Positions 1-8,539 of a stretch of 64,000 nucleotides of DNA are shown here, in pieces. Numbering within the stretch: position 1 is the first letter of the stretch; each line of letters opens with the position of its first letter. Source of the DNA: Candidatus Cloacimonadota bacterium. Its GTDB lineage: Bacteria; Cloacimonadota; Cloacimonadia; Cloacimonadales; TCS61. The translations under genes and the position numbers were made by a program. The notes under the pieces were generated by a model. The model searched no databases and had not been told where the DNA came from. It saw nothing but the letters and a program-made list of their open reading frames with translations. The stretch lies in NCBI GenBank assembly GCA_021734835.1, contig JAIPIH010000009.1:1-64000 (forward strand), given 5' to 3'.

Positions 1-736
1 AATGGTTACAGGCAACATCGAGGTCGTTGTGGATATTACGGGAACGGTTGTTACATTTAGTTCTCCCGAGAATTGGTTTGGAACAGAAACTCTTACTTTC
101 ACAGTTAACGATAATGTTACAGATCTAACTGCAGAAGATTATGTAGATGTTCTCGTAACTCCTGTTAATGATGAACCGATACTAATTAGTTATCTACCTG
201 AAACCTTGACATTTACAGTAAGCCAGGACAGTATTGTGACATTTATAGTAAACGTTGAGGATATCGATAGTGATTTGACATATGAATGGTATATTGATGA
301 GGTAATGCAGCAAGTAACATCCGAAGAATTTATATATCAGTTTGTCGACTTAGGTGAGATTGAAGTTAAATCTGTTGTATCGGATGAAGAATATAGTATA
401 ATTATGACTTGGTCTGTAACAGTAGAACCATTAAGTGAATCCGGCGAGATAATTCCAATAGCAAATGCTTTATTCCAAAATCATCCTAATCCTTTTAATC
501 CAATGACAACGATCAGATATTCACTGATCGAAGCAGGTAAAGTAACTATAAATATTTATAACATCAAGGGTGAACTTATTAAAACACTAATCAATGGGAA
601 TTATCAAGCAGGGGATCATCAAGTAATTTGGGATGGTCGAGATGACTCAGGTAGAATCATTTCCTCGGGTGTATATTTCTACCATATGCTAACGGATCAA
701 TATTCAAGCACAAGAAAGATGATCCTAATGAAATAA
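1..736 (+). CDS. C-terminal part of a secreted multi-domain protein with FlgD-like/T9SS-type sorting domain (5' truncated)
   Basis: The gene enters from the left window edge; the ATG at position 2 is probably internal, because the reading frame is already inside a beta-sandwich repeat. About residues 1-60 look like the end of a cadherin/Ig-like repeat (motif VNDNVTDLTAEDYVDVLVTPVNDEP is characteristic), followed by a second Ig-like repeat (about 65-145). The last 85 residues form a FlgD-like C-terminal domain: HPNPFNPMTTIRY, then VTINIYNIKGELI, then WDGRDDSGR and SGVYFYH. In FCB bacteria such domains mark secreted, surface-attached proteins, typically type IX secretion cargo. The same domain type ends the C25 peptidase at 19124-22336. 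The full function cannot be judged without the upstream part. Domain call is firm; the secretion route is inference. Confidence 0.85.
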   Translation, partial: MVTGNIEVVVDITGTVVTFSSPENWFGTETLTFTVNDNVTDLTAEDYVDVLVTPVNDEPILISYLPETLTFTVSQDSIVTFIVNVEDIDSDLTYEWYIDEVMQQVTSEEFIYQFVDLGEIEVKSVVSDEEYSIIMTWSVTVEPLSESGEIIPIANALFQNHPNPFNPMTTIRYSLIEAGKVTINIYNIKGELIKTLINGNYQAGDHQVIWDGRDDSGRIISSGVYFYHMLTDQYSSTRKMILMK

Positions 737-756
737 CTAAAACGGAAATTCTATGA

Positions 757-779
757 TAAACCCCCTCGCGAGGGGTTTA
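757..779. terminator. Bidirectional terminator-like hairpin between convergent genes
   Basis: A GC-rich inverted repeat (CCCCTCGCGAGGGG core, flanked by AAA and TTT arms with one bulged C) lies 20 bases after the stop of the secreted protein gene and 10 bases beyond the stop of the convergent TauE-like gene. The T tract is short on both strands, so termination strength is uncertain, but position and symmetry fit a shared terminator. Confidence 0.6.
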
Positions 780-787
780 CTTCGCTA

Positions 788-1540
788 TTAATTTATCCCG
801 ATAAAACTGAAAAAACCGAATAATTTAATACACGCTATTAAGATTGCTATTGTTAAAATTATTTTTACGAATTTTTCACCATTTTTAATTGCTGCTTTCA
901 CACCAATATATGCTCCAAGAATATTGCCAAGAGCCATCACAATACCATATTTCCAAATAATTTTTCCGGATATGGCAAATACTATTACAGAAAAAACAGT
1001 GTAAGACATAATGATGAAAACTTTGATCGCATTAGCCTGGATTAGGTCTAATTCTTCTATTAAATTTAAAGTTGCAAGAAAAATAAAACCTACACCAACT
1101 TGGATCATACCACCATAAAATCCCACTATTAAAAAGATTATGAATTCTAACCATTTTGGAAGTTTGCTTGTGAGATAACTTCGTGTTTTATGTGGTTTTA
1201 AAATCAATATCAAAATGACAACAAAGACAACAGCTAACAGCTTATCATATAGTTCTGTAGAGATATTTACAGCTGTAATAGATCCGACAATCGCACCGAT
1301 TATTGCAGCCAGTGTTACATGTAAGATTGAATTTACTTTTAATAAATTATGTCTTTTGAATTCGTACGATCCTACGGCGTTTTGTAAAAGAATTGCCACA
1401 CGATTTGTAGCATTAGCAATCGGAGATGGCACACCGGCCACTATTAATACAGGGATCATTAACGCAGATCCACCTCCGGCAAGAGTATTTATAAATCCTG
1501 CAATAATTCCTATGAAAAAAAGCATACCTAACAATATCAT
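788..1540 (-). CDS. TauE/SafE family sulfite/anion exporter-like membrane protein
   Basis: A 250-residue polytopic inner-membrane protein with about eight hydrophobic segments. The N-terminal part has the family hallmark: GFINTLAGGGSALMIPVLIV followed by ANATNRVAILLQN, which starts the first of two internally related four-helix halves; the second half carries GFYGGMIQVGVGFIFLA. TauE/SafE proteins export sulfite, sulfoacetate or related small anions, but substrates are unknown for most members and cannot be told here. Monocistronic: convergent with the upstream secreted protein and divergent from the TPR gene. A TTGACA-like hexamer lies upstream on the minus strand (1586-1591) with a poorly spaced -10. 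No neighbouring sulfur metabolism gene helps narrow the substrate. Confidence 0.85.
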   Translation of the reverse strand: MILLGMLFFIGIIAGFINTLAGGGSALMIPVLIVAGVPSPIANATNRVAILLQNAVGSYEFKRHNLLKVNSILHVTLAAIIGAIVGSITAVNISTELYDKLLAVVFVVILILILKPHKTRSYLTSKLPKWLEFIIFLIVGFYGGMIQVGVGFIFLATLNLIEELDLIQANAIKVFIIMSYTVFSVIVFAISGKIIWKYGIVMALGNILGAYIGVKAAIKNGEKFVKIILTIAILIACIKLFGFFSFIGIN

Positions 1541-1674
1541 TCTATTTTTTAACCTTTTTTATCACATTCTAAATTGATTATCAGATGTCAAACATTATAT
1601 AAATAGTTCACTTTTATATTCATATTGACACCGAAATAGTAATCAAAATGATAGGAATCGTTTTGGAGGGTTCA

Positions 1675-4600
1675 ATGAAGAAAGTATTGTTATTTTTGCT
1701 TGTTATTGCATCAATGAGATTATGGTCTGATCTTGATTTTGGCAAAGGACTATTTAATGATGGATTATATGACGAAGCAATTATTGAATTTAATAAGAAG
1801 ATAGCTGGTTCCCCAACATCAGATGAAGCAAAAGAAGCGTTGTTTTATATTGCTGAAAGTTATCGTGAACAAGAACAATATTCAAAAGCCGAAACATACT
1901 ATCGTAGATTGTTAGAGGGATTTCCGGGTTTACTTTTTAGAGATAAGGTATTATATTATTTGGCTTTAACTCAATATGAACAATTAAATTATACAGAAGC
2001 AGAGAAAAATTTACAATCATTAATTACAACTTATCCAAGCTCAAGCTTCAGCAAGAAGGCTTTATCTTTATATTTAGATTGTCTTTTCAGCCAGCAAAAA
2101 TATGATTCAGTTATCCGAGAAGGTAACAATTTTGTTAGTAATTATGAAGATTATCATAATATTCCTAATGTATTTTTGTGGATTGCAAAAGCGAATTTAA
2201 AAAAGCAGAAGTTGATAGAGAGTAAAAGAGTATTAGATGAGATTATCAAATCATATCCTTCTCATATAACGCGTTGGAAAGCTCTGGGATTGTTGATCTC
2301 AATTGAAGTAGCAGAAAAAGGAATTGCTTCTGCTGCTGAATTGTTGTCTTCAAGTTTAACAGGAGACTTACCCCGTGATATTGAAGAACAATTCCGTTAT
2401 CAGCTAGCTAATTATTATATTGAAATGAATGAACAAGATAAAGCATTTTTTGAACTTTCTAGCTTGATTAATAAATTCTCGAGTTCATTATCATTAGATG
2501 AATACATTATCAAATTAGCATCCGTTCAACTAAAGTTAAATAAGTTTGAAGAGTTGTTAGCAGATTATTCTAAATATAAAAAAGTTTTTTCAAAGAGTAG
2601 TAAAAAAGATGTTTATTTGTTAAAATTAGCCCACGCTGAATTTGCCATGAAAAATCTCGAAGCTTCCAAGGAGTGGCTCAATCAAATTAAGCAAAATGAA
2701 GGGCAGATATTTTTTAGTAAGCAGTTACTGGAAGCTAATATCTTACATAGATCAGGTAAATACACTCTGGCGGTAGAAGAATACACTAAATTGCTCAATA
2801 ATAAATATGCCACAAATTCTGAACTGCTTATGACTTTAGGCGATATATTCCTGGAAAAATATCAGCAATATAATATTGCAAGGAAGTATTATCAGAGGAT
2901 CACAGCTGAATACTCAACGAAGGATCTGAAGGATGAAGCTTCCTATAAAATCGCTTTGTGTTACGAAAAACTAAATTCATTTAATGAAGCGTTAAGGGAA
3001 CTGGAGCAGGTAGACTTGGACAATGTTGTTAATCAAGATTTAAAAGAAAGGATCTCAACAAAAAAACTATATCTGAAAAAATTCAAAATAGTTGATTACG
3101 AAAGTGCTTTTAAAACTTTAATAACAACTTTGATTGCAAAATCGGATCAAAATAATACTCAGGAATTGAAAACAGATCTTATTGATATTATTATTACTGA
3201 TCTAAAAGATTACAAAACAGCCATTAATATTCTTGAAGGGAGCAAACACGCGGAGGATAATTACAAAATGGCTTTATCCTGGCTTTTGCTGGCAGAACAA
3301 TATCAGTATGAATCTCAAGAAGGCCTGGTATCAGCAGCACTTTCCGAAGCTTCCAGATGTGCTACATTATTTGGAGAAAAACATACTGACTGGTTGGAAG
3401 AAATTAGTATTAGAATAGAGATGATATTAAAATCGGAATTGGATTCCGATCTTTTGGTTCGGATGGAAAATTTTGTAGAGCATAAATCCAAGAATAAGAC
3501 AGCAAATGAATTTAAATTATATCTTGGAGAATATTACCTTTCAATAGATAAAATAGAAAAAGCTAATGAATATTTTGCTGACCTGGTTTATGATGATTAT
3601 CTCGCTGAGAGATCATTTTTTAATGCTAAGATACATTTAGCGGAATTTCATTACAATCGAAATGAGGATTCGAAGGCTTTAGAGTATTATAAAATTTCTG
3701 ATGATTATATTAAAATCAACCGACCGTTAATATATTTCCATTATTGTGTTGTTTTAAACGAATTAGGTCAAAAAAGTTCAGCTAAAGAAAAACTGGAATT
3801 TCTAGTAAATAATGCAGAAAATTTTGACGGTTATTCTGAAGTGATACAATATTTCACAAAATCACTCAGGGAATCTAAAGATTATGAAGAGGCTGTTAAA
3901 TATCAGCTTCTCATCCCATTCCTGGAGAGAGATGATAGTTTTTATAAATTACTTGCTGAAGATTATATTAAAATTGGTAATGATGAGAAAGCGATTGAAG
4001 CTCTAATGCATATCAATGATAAAAATGAAGAAGAACTGGCAAAATTAGCTTATCTGCAATTAGCAGTATCAGATCTTGGAATGGCAAAATACAGCTTTGA
4101 GCAGCTCATCAATAAAAACAGTTCTAAACTTGAATATTATGAAGTGCTTGGCAGAATTTATTTTTTGCAGGAAGATTATCTCGAAGCTGCTAAGAAATAC
4201 AAAATAATTGTGGATAAACTTGGTGATAATTTTGCCGGATATTCCAATATCAGACAAGTCCTAAGGGAAAATATTATTTCCTTGTTAAGAATTGAAAACA
4301 GACCTAAAGCCGAAACACTTGAGAAAAGATATAAACAGATCCTAACGGAATCGGATAAGTATGAGATTGAGTTAAATCGTGGGATTTATTATAAAAAGAT
4401 TGATCTCAAAAAAGCAGAATCAATTTTCACTAAACTTTTAAAAAAGAAAGATCTGACAAGCGATGTGGTGATCAAGGCATATTTCTGGCGTGGCCTCGTT
4501 AGATTGGAACAAGAAGAATTGGATGATGCTGAATTGGATTTTTTAACTGTTGCAAATTCTATTGATTTGGAGATGAGCAACCAGGCAAATCTAAAACTTG

Positions 4601-5175
4601 GCACAATTAATTTTTCTAAAGAAAAATATCAGGAAGCCCTTGTTTATTATTATAAGGTGATCGAAAATGATCAAGACGGCAAACTTGCTTTTGATGCTGC
4701 CCGAAATTTTGCTTTTGTATGTAAAACTATAAAAGAATGGCAGAAGGCAATTGCAGCTTATCAAATAATTTTAGAACGTTGGGGTGATGAAGGTCTTGAG
4801 GCGAAAACGGTTTTTGATATAGCTTTCTGTCATTACAGAGATAAAAAATATACTCACGCGATTGAAATGTTCAACCGGGCAATTCCAATACTTGAAGATA
4901 AAGAAATTCAGGCTGAGGCACAATATTGGATTGGAGAATCTTATTTTGGAAAAGAAGATTATATTACAGCTGTAACTGAACTATTGAAAGTCGGCTATAA
5001 TTATCCGCAATTTACACAATGGGCTGCTTCGGCAGAGTTAAAAGCTGGAGAAAGTTATCAAAATATGAATCAGTATGAGAAGGCAATTCAAATATATGAC
5101 CGAGTGATCAGCAAATATGGTAAGTATAGTCAGTGGGGTACAGAGGCCGATAACAGGTTAAAAACATTAAAATAA
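1675..5175 (+). CDS. Exported 1166-residue TPR-repeat protein
   Basis: The start at 1675 is chosen over the ATG at 1648 because GGAGG (1665-1669) lies 5 bases before it and the resulting protein begins with a typical signal peptide (MKKVLLFLLVIASMRLW). The rest is a near-continuous superhelix of tetratricopeptide repeats: examples are the N-terminal block with EALFYIAESYREQEQYSKAE, which resembles the BamD/YbgF periplasmic repeats, and the C-terminal blocks with EAQYWIGESYFGKEDYITAV. No catalytic domain is visible. Such large periplasmic TPR proteins are common in FCB bacteria and scaffold envelope or secretion complexes. The specific partner is unknown. A TTGACA hexamer at 1625-1630 may be part of its promoter, though no good -10 follows. 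It stands alone transcriptionally, or leads into the EndoQ gene 30 bases downstream. Confidence 0.88.
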   Translation: MKKVLLFLLVIASMRLWSDLDFGKGLFNDGLYDEAIIEFNKKIAGSPTSDEAKEALFYIAESYREQEQYSKAETYYRRLLEGFPGLLFRDKVLYYLALTQYEQLNYTEAEKNLQSLITTYPSSSFSKKALSLYLDCLFSQQKYDSVIREGNNFVSNYEDYHNIPNVFLWIAKANLKKQKLIESKRVLDEIIKSYPSHITRWKALGLLISIEVAEKGIASAAELLSSSLTGDLPRDIEEQFRYQLANYYIEMNEQDKAFFELSSLINKFSSSLSLDEYIIKLASVQLKLNKFEELLADYSKYKKVFSKSSKKDVYLLKLAHAEFAMKNLEASKEWLNQIKQNEGQIFFSKQLLEANILHRSGKYTLAVEEYTKLLNNKYATNSELLMTLGDIFLEKYQQYNIARKYYQRITAEYSTKDLKDEASYKIALCYEKLNSFNEALRELEQVDLDNVVNQDLKERISTKKLYLKKFKIVDYESAFKTLITTLIAKSDQNNTQELKTDLIDIIITDLKDYKTAINILEGSKHAEDNYKMALSWLLLAEQYQYESQEGLVSAALSEASRCATLFGEKHTDWLEEISIRIEMILKSELDSDLLVRMENFVEHKSKNKTANEFKLYLGEYYLSIDKIEKANEYFADLVYDDYLAERSFFNAKIHLAEFHYNRNEDSKALEYYKISDDYIKINRPLIYFHYCVVLNELGQKSSAKEKLEFLVNNAENFDGYSEVIQYFTKSLRESKDYEEAVKYQLLIPFLERDDSFYKLLAEDYIKIGNDEKAIEALMHINDKNEEELAKLAYLQLAVSDLGMAKYSFEQLINKNSSKLEYYEVLGRIYFLQEDYLEAAKKYKIIVDKLGDNFAGYSNIRQVLRENIISLLRIENRPKAETLEKRYKQILTESDKYEIELNRGIYYKKIDLKKAESIFTKLLKKKDLTSDVVIKAYFWRGLVRLEQEELDDAELDFLTVANSIDLEMSNQANLKLGTINFSKEKYQEALVYYYKVIENDQDGKLAFDAARNFAFVCKTIKEWQKAIAAYQIILERWGDEGLEAKTVFDIAFCHYRDKKYTHAIEMFNRAIPILEDKEIQAEAQYWIGESYFGKEDYITAVTELLKVGYNYPQFTQWAASAELKAGESYQNMNQYEKAIQIYDRVISKYGKYSQWGTEADNRLKTLK

Positions 5176-5205
5176 TTTGGATAAAAAATCAATGATCAAT
5201 AACAA

Positions 5206-6435
5206 ATGAATTTAGTTGTAGATATCCACTCTCATTCCGGCTATGCCGGAGGCGTGGGACAAATAGAACTTCGATCAGTTTCCAGAACAATGAAACTGAA
5301 AGGTATTGATGTTTTTGGAACAGGGGACTGTCTTTTCCCGCCAAGAACAGCCGACCTAAGACGGATGTTAAAGGAAGCAAGTCAGGGATTATATGCACTT
5401 CCGAAGGATAAATGCAGTTTTATACTGCAAACTGAAATTATCTTTTCTACTAAATTAAAACACAAGAAAAATAAAACTCTTGCACATCATATACTACTTT
5501 TCCCTGATTTTAAATCTATTTCTAAAGTACAAAAATTGATGTCAAAATGGAATATGAAAAACACCATTGGTCGACCTTTTATTACAAGTAATTCGCAAAC
5601 AGAATTAGAAGATCAATTATTTGAAATAGGAAATGTTGATCCTTATCTAGAAATTATCCCAGCCCATATTATGACCCCCGACGGAATTTTGGGCAGTAAG
5701 AATGATCTATCTGAAATATTTGAGTTTTATGGCGATTATTGTAAAAAAATATCAGCAATTGAAACCGGTTTAAGTGCAGATCCTGCAATGCTTCAACAAA
5801 TTCCCGACCTGGTGGATATGACTTTTATTTCCAATAGTGATTGTCATAGTGCTGCTCTCAATAGAATTGGTCGTGAATTTACAATTCTGGATGTTGAAAA
5901 AAGGGATTACCATAGCATAATAGAAGCAATTAGAAAAAACAATGTGATTTTAACTGCTGAATTTAATCCTGCTGAGGGCAGATATTTTATGACTGGTCAT
6001 CGTTCAGACAGGAAAGGTCATTTTTATGATACTATTTTACAAAATGTAAAATGCGGAGAGCCAATTTGCCCCGAATGTAAAAAGAAAATAATGTTGGGTG
6101 TAAAAGATAGATGTGACCAGCTGACTAATAGATCAATAGTTCCGACTAAGCGGGATTTTATTCATCTAATTCCACTAATTGAAGTAATTGCTGCTTCCCA
6201 GAACATACGAAATATAAATGCCAAAAAAGTAAAAAAAATTTTTGGAGCAATAATGAACATTTTCCCTTCAGAAATTGCTTTATGGCAATCAGATAGCATT
6301 CAAGTTATGCTTGACAAAAGAGTCGATGAAAAAACTATCAACCAGATATTAGCTGTTCAAAAAGGGGATTACACATTTCAACCACCTGGATTTGACGGCA
6401 GATATGGTAAGTTAATTATAGGAGAAGGTAAATGA
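5206..6435 (+). CDS. Endonuclease Q (EndoQ)-like PHP-domain DNA repair nuclease
   Basis: A 409-residue protein with the PHP metal-binding core: DIHSHSGYAGG at residues 5-15, GTGDCLFPP near 41, then ETGLSADPAM and FISNSDCHS near 185-230, followed by NRIGREF and EFNPAEGRYFMTGHR. These are the marker motifs of endonuclease Q, described from Thermococcales and some bacteria, which nicks DNA 5' of uracil, hypoxanthine, xanthine and abasic sites. The C-terminal zinc-ribbon region has only CPEC (C288, C291) plus C283 and C303; the usual first CxxC is replaced by histidines (H265, H272). A helical C-terminal region follows, with residues LPLIEVIAAS-like. There is no clear Shine-Dalgarno before the ATG. 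It overlaps the next gene by 4 bases (ATGA), so the two are probably translationally coupled. A role in repair of deaminated bases is inferred from the family. Confidence 0.82.
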   Translation: MNLVVDIHSHSGYAGGVGQIELRSVSRTMKLKGIDVFGTGDCLFPPRTADLRRMLKEASQGLYALPKDKCSFILQTEIIFSTKLKHKKNKTLAHHILLFPDFKSISKVQKLMSKWNMKNTIGRPFITSNSQTELEDQLFEIGNVDPYLEIIPAHIMTPDGILGSKNDLSEIFEFYGDYCKKISAIETGLSADPAMLQQIPDLVDMTFISNSDCHSAALNRIGREFTILDVEKRDYHSIIEAIRKNNVILTAEFNPAEGRYFMTGHRSDRKGHFYDTILQNVKCGEPICPECKKKIMLGVKDRCDQLTNRSIVPTKRDFIHLIPLIEVIAASQNIRNINAKKVKKIFGAIMNIFPSEIALWQSDSIQVMLDKRVDEKTINQILAVQKGDYTFQPPGFDGRYGKLIIGEGK

Positions 6436-7640
6436 ATATAAAACTTTTACAGGATCGAAGGGAAAAACTTTTCAAGCAACTTAATGAACAAGAATTGTTT
6501 ATTGTTTTTGCCGCATCTCAACCGCAATATCCTCGAACTTTTTTACAAGATAATAATTTCAAATATCTTACCGGACTGAACACTCCGGATGCGGTTTTAG
6601 TTATTAAATCAGGGGACAAACCGATTTTTGAAGTTTTCATTGAACGCGGCATTCCAGCTAGAGAAGTTTGGGAAGGCAAAAAAATAACTCTGGATGAAGC
6701 AGCTGAACTTTCAGGTATTACAAAAGTAACATATTTAGATGAGTTTGCTGATAAGATCGGAACTTATTTTGCTTCTGTGAAAAAAGTTTTTCTCAATTTG
6801 GGATATAATAATATTACTAAACCTCTCAATAAACAGCAGGTTTTCATTAAAAAAGTGAAAGATCATTTCCCACAAATAATAGTTTCGGATGTTAACGAGC
6901 TAATGACAAAATTACGGATTAGCAAAACAAAATGGGAGATAGATCAATTGCAAAAGGCAATCGACGTAACAGGAATCGGCATTAAAGAAATAATTAAAAA
7001 AGCCAAGCCGGGAATGATGGAATATGAATTGGAAGCTATTCTGAGATACGAGATCATGCGGAAAGGATATAATCATCTTGGTTTTAAGCCGATAATTGCT
7101 TCCGGGGTGAATGCTGCTACATTACATTATGATCAGAATGATTCAAAAATCGGTAAAGATGATTTGGTGTTACTAGACGTAGGTGCTGCCAGCAATTCTT
7201 ATTGCGCAGACATAACACGAACTTTCCCTGTATCAGGTAAATTTACTAAAAGGCAAAAGGAAGTTTACATAGAAGTATTGAATATCAATAAGAAGATCAT
7301 TAAAATGATCAAGCCCGGTATCAGTATGAAAGATCTTAACGACCAGTCAATTAAATTAATACAAGAGGCTCTTCTAAGACTTAATTTAATAAAAGATAAA
7401 AAGGAATATCGTAAATACTACATGCATAGTATCGGACACCATTTGGGAATGGATACTCATGATCTGGGAGCAAGGGACTCTGTTTTGCAAGCTGGTTATG
7501 TTATCACAGTTGAACCGGGCATTTATATTCCTGAAGAAAAAATCGGAGTGCGAATAGAAGATGACATACTAGTTACTAAAAGCGGTTATATAAATCTGTC
7601 TGAGAAAATCGCCAAAGAAATCACTGCGCTGGAACTTTAA
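6432..7640 (+). CDS. pepP: Xaa-Pro aminopeptidase (M24B family)
   Basis: A 402-residue cytosolic metallopeptidase of the creatinase/aminopeptidase-P fold, which removes N-terminal residues preceding proline. The N-terminal creatinase-like domain (about 1-160) is followed by the pita-bread catalytic domain, whose five metal ligands are all visible: the two Asp in LLDVGAASNSYCADITRTF, His in HSIGHHLGMDTHD, Glu in VEPGIYIPEE and Glu in VRIEDDILV. Length fits the family. The start overlaps the EndoQ stop (ATGA) and GGAGAAGG lies just upstream (about 6421-6428), which supports this start. It is followed 9-12 bases later by coaD. The dimetal site is intact, so an active enzyme is expected. Confidence 0.92.
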   Translation: MNIKLLQDRREKLFKQLNEQELFIVFAASQPQYPRTFLQDNNFKYLTGLNTPDAVLVIKSGDKPIFEVFIERGIPAREVWEGKKITLDEAAELSGITKVTYLDEFADKIGTYFASVKKVFLNLGYNNITKPLNKQQVFIKKVKDHFPQIIVSDVNELMTKLRISKTKWEIDQLQKAIDVTGIGIKEIIKKAKPGMMEYELEAILRYEIMRKGYNHLGFKPIIASGVNAATLHYDQNDSKIGKDDLVLLDVGAASNSYCADITRTFPVSGKFTKRQKEVYIEVLNINKKIIKMIKPGISMKDLNDQSIKLIQEALLRLNLIKDKKEYRKYYMHSIGHHLGMDTHDLGARDSVLQAGYVITVEPGIYIPEEKIGVRIEDDILVTKSGYINLSEKIAKEITALEL

Positions 7641-7652
7641 CTGGAGGAAATG

Positions 7653-8189
7653 ATGAAAATTGCAATTTATGCCGGAACTTTTGATCCGATTACCAATGGG
7701 CATATTGACATATTAAAGAAGGCAGCTAAAGTTTTTGACAAAGTTCTTTTAGCAGTTGCAGAGCAGACTGCAAAAAACCCGATTTTTACTTTAGATGAAC
7801 GTTATGAGCTTTGTAAAAAATCAGTTGAACATATTAAAAATATTGAAGTTGTACAATTTTCAGGATTAGTTGTGGAATATGCTACAAAAATGAATGCTAC
7901 TATCATGATTCGTGGATTAAGGGCAGTTTCGGACTTTGAATACGAATTATCGTTAGCATTGATGAATAAAAATTTGTGTAATGATCTTGAAACAGTCTTT
8001 TTTGTACCTGAAAATAAGTATTTGTATTTGAGTTCCACAATGATTCGCGAGGTTGTTGCTCTGGGCGGAGATGCAAGTGAGTTCATACCAAAATGTGTGG
8101 AAGAATTGTTAATTGAGAAATTACAAAAAGTTAAAAACAGAAAAATAAAAGGAGAGTATCATGTCACAACAAAAAAAACAAAAACTTAA
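7653..8189 (+). CDS. coaD: Phosphopantetheine adenylyltransferase
   Basis: Catalyses the fourth step of coenzyme A synthesis, transferring AMP from ATP to 4'-phosphopantetheine. The nucleotidyltransferase signature is at the N terminus (AGTFDPITNGHIDI, with the [T/H]xGH element as NGH), and the C-terminal phosphate-binding ISSTMIRE-type motif is present as LSSTMIREV. RGLRAVSDFEYE is also a CoaD hallmark. Two ATG codons are adjacent (7650 and 7653); the second is preferred because GGAGG (7643-7647) is then 5 rather than 2 bases away. The C-terminal extension after the core is lysine-rich, and its last 29 bases overlap the start of the DUF3467 gene, whose ribosome binding site lies inside coaD. 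Confidence 0.95.
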   Translation: MKIAIYAGTFDPITNGHIDILKKAAKVFDKVLLAVAEQTAKNPIFTLDERYELCKKSVEHIKNIEVVQFSGLVVEYATKMNATIMIRGLRAVSDFEYELSLALMNKNLCNDLETVFFVPENKYLYLSSTMIREVVALGGDASEFIPKCVEELLIEKLQKVKNRKIKGEYHVTTKKTKT

Positions 8190-8469
8190 CATCAAGCTTG
8201 ATGAACAAATTGGCGAAGGGATCTACTCCAACTTTTGTATGATAACAAATTCCCCTTCTGAATTTATTTTGGATTTTGGTAGGATTGTACCCGGTTTACC
8301 AACTGCAAAAATATACAGTAGAATTATGACAACTCCTCAGCATGCAAAACAATTTTTGAAGACACTTCAGCAAAATATAACTAACTTTGAAAAGAAACAC
8401 GGCGAAATCGAGTTACCGGGAAAACCAGCTGTAAAAGATATAGGATTTAAGAATCCACAAAACGCTTGA
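8161..8469 (+). CDS. DUF3467 family protein
   Basis: A 102-residue soluble protein with the DUF3467 pattern: an N-terminal KLNIKLDEQIGEGIYSN strand, FILDFGRIVPGLPTAKIYSRI, and a final helix with HAKQFLKTLQQNITNFEKKHG. The family is widespread in bacteria, has no established molecular function, and is thought to form a small alpha/beta fold. Translation starts at the ATG at 8161, 5 bases after GGAGA (8151-8155), inside the last codons of coaD in another frame. The gene lies between coaD and secD, an arrangement that gives no clear functional hint. Confidence 0.85.
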   Translation: MSQQKKQKLNIKLDEQIGEGIYSNFCMITNSPSEFILDFGRIVPGLPTAKIYSRIMTTPQHAKQFLKTLQQNITNFEKKHGEIELPGKPAVKDIGFKNPQNA

Positions 8470-8539
8470 CGAATGTAAGCTGAAATAAGTTTTTGATTTT
8501 TCTGAAATTATAAAATATTGAATAATTAAGGAGCATATA

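Noticed and set aside
1215-1577. 120-residue plus-strand ORF
   Set aside because: Antisense to the TauE/SafE gene, whose family motifs show the minus strand is the coding one.
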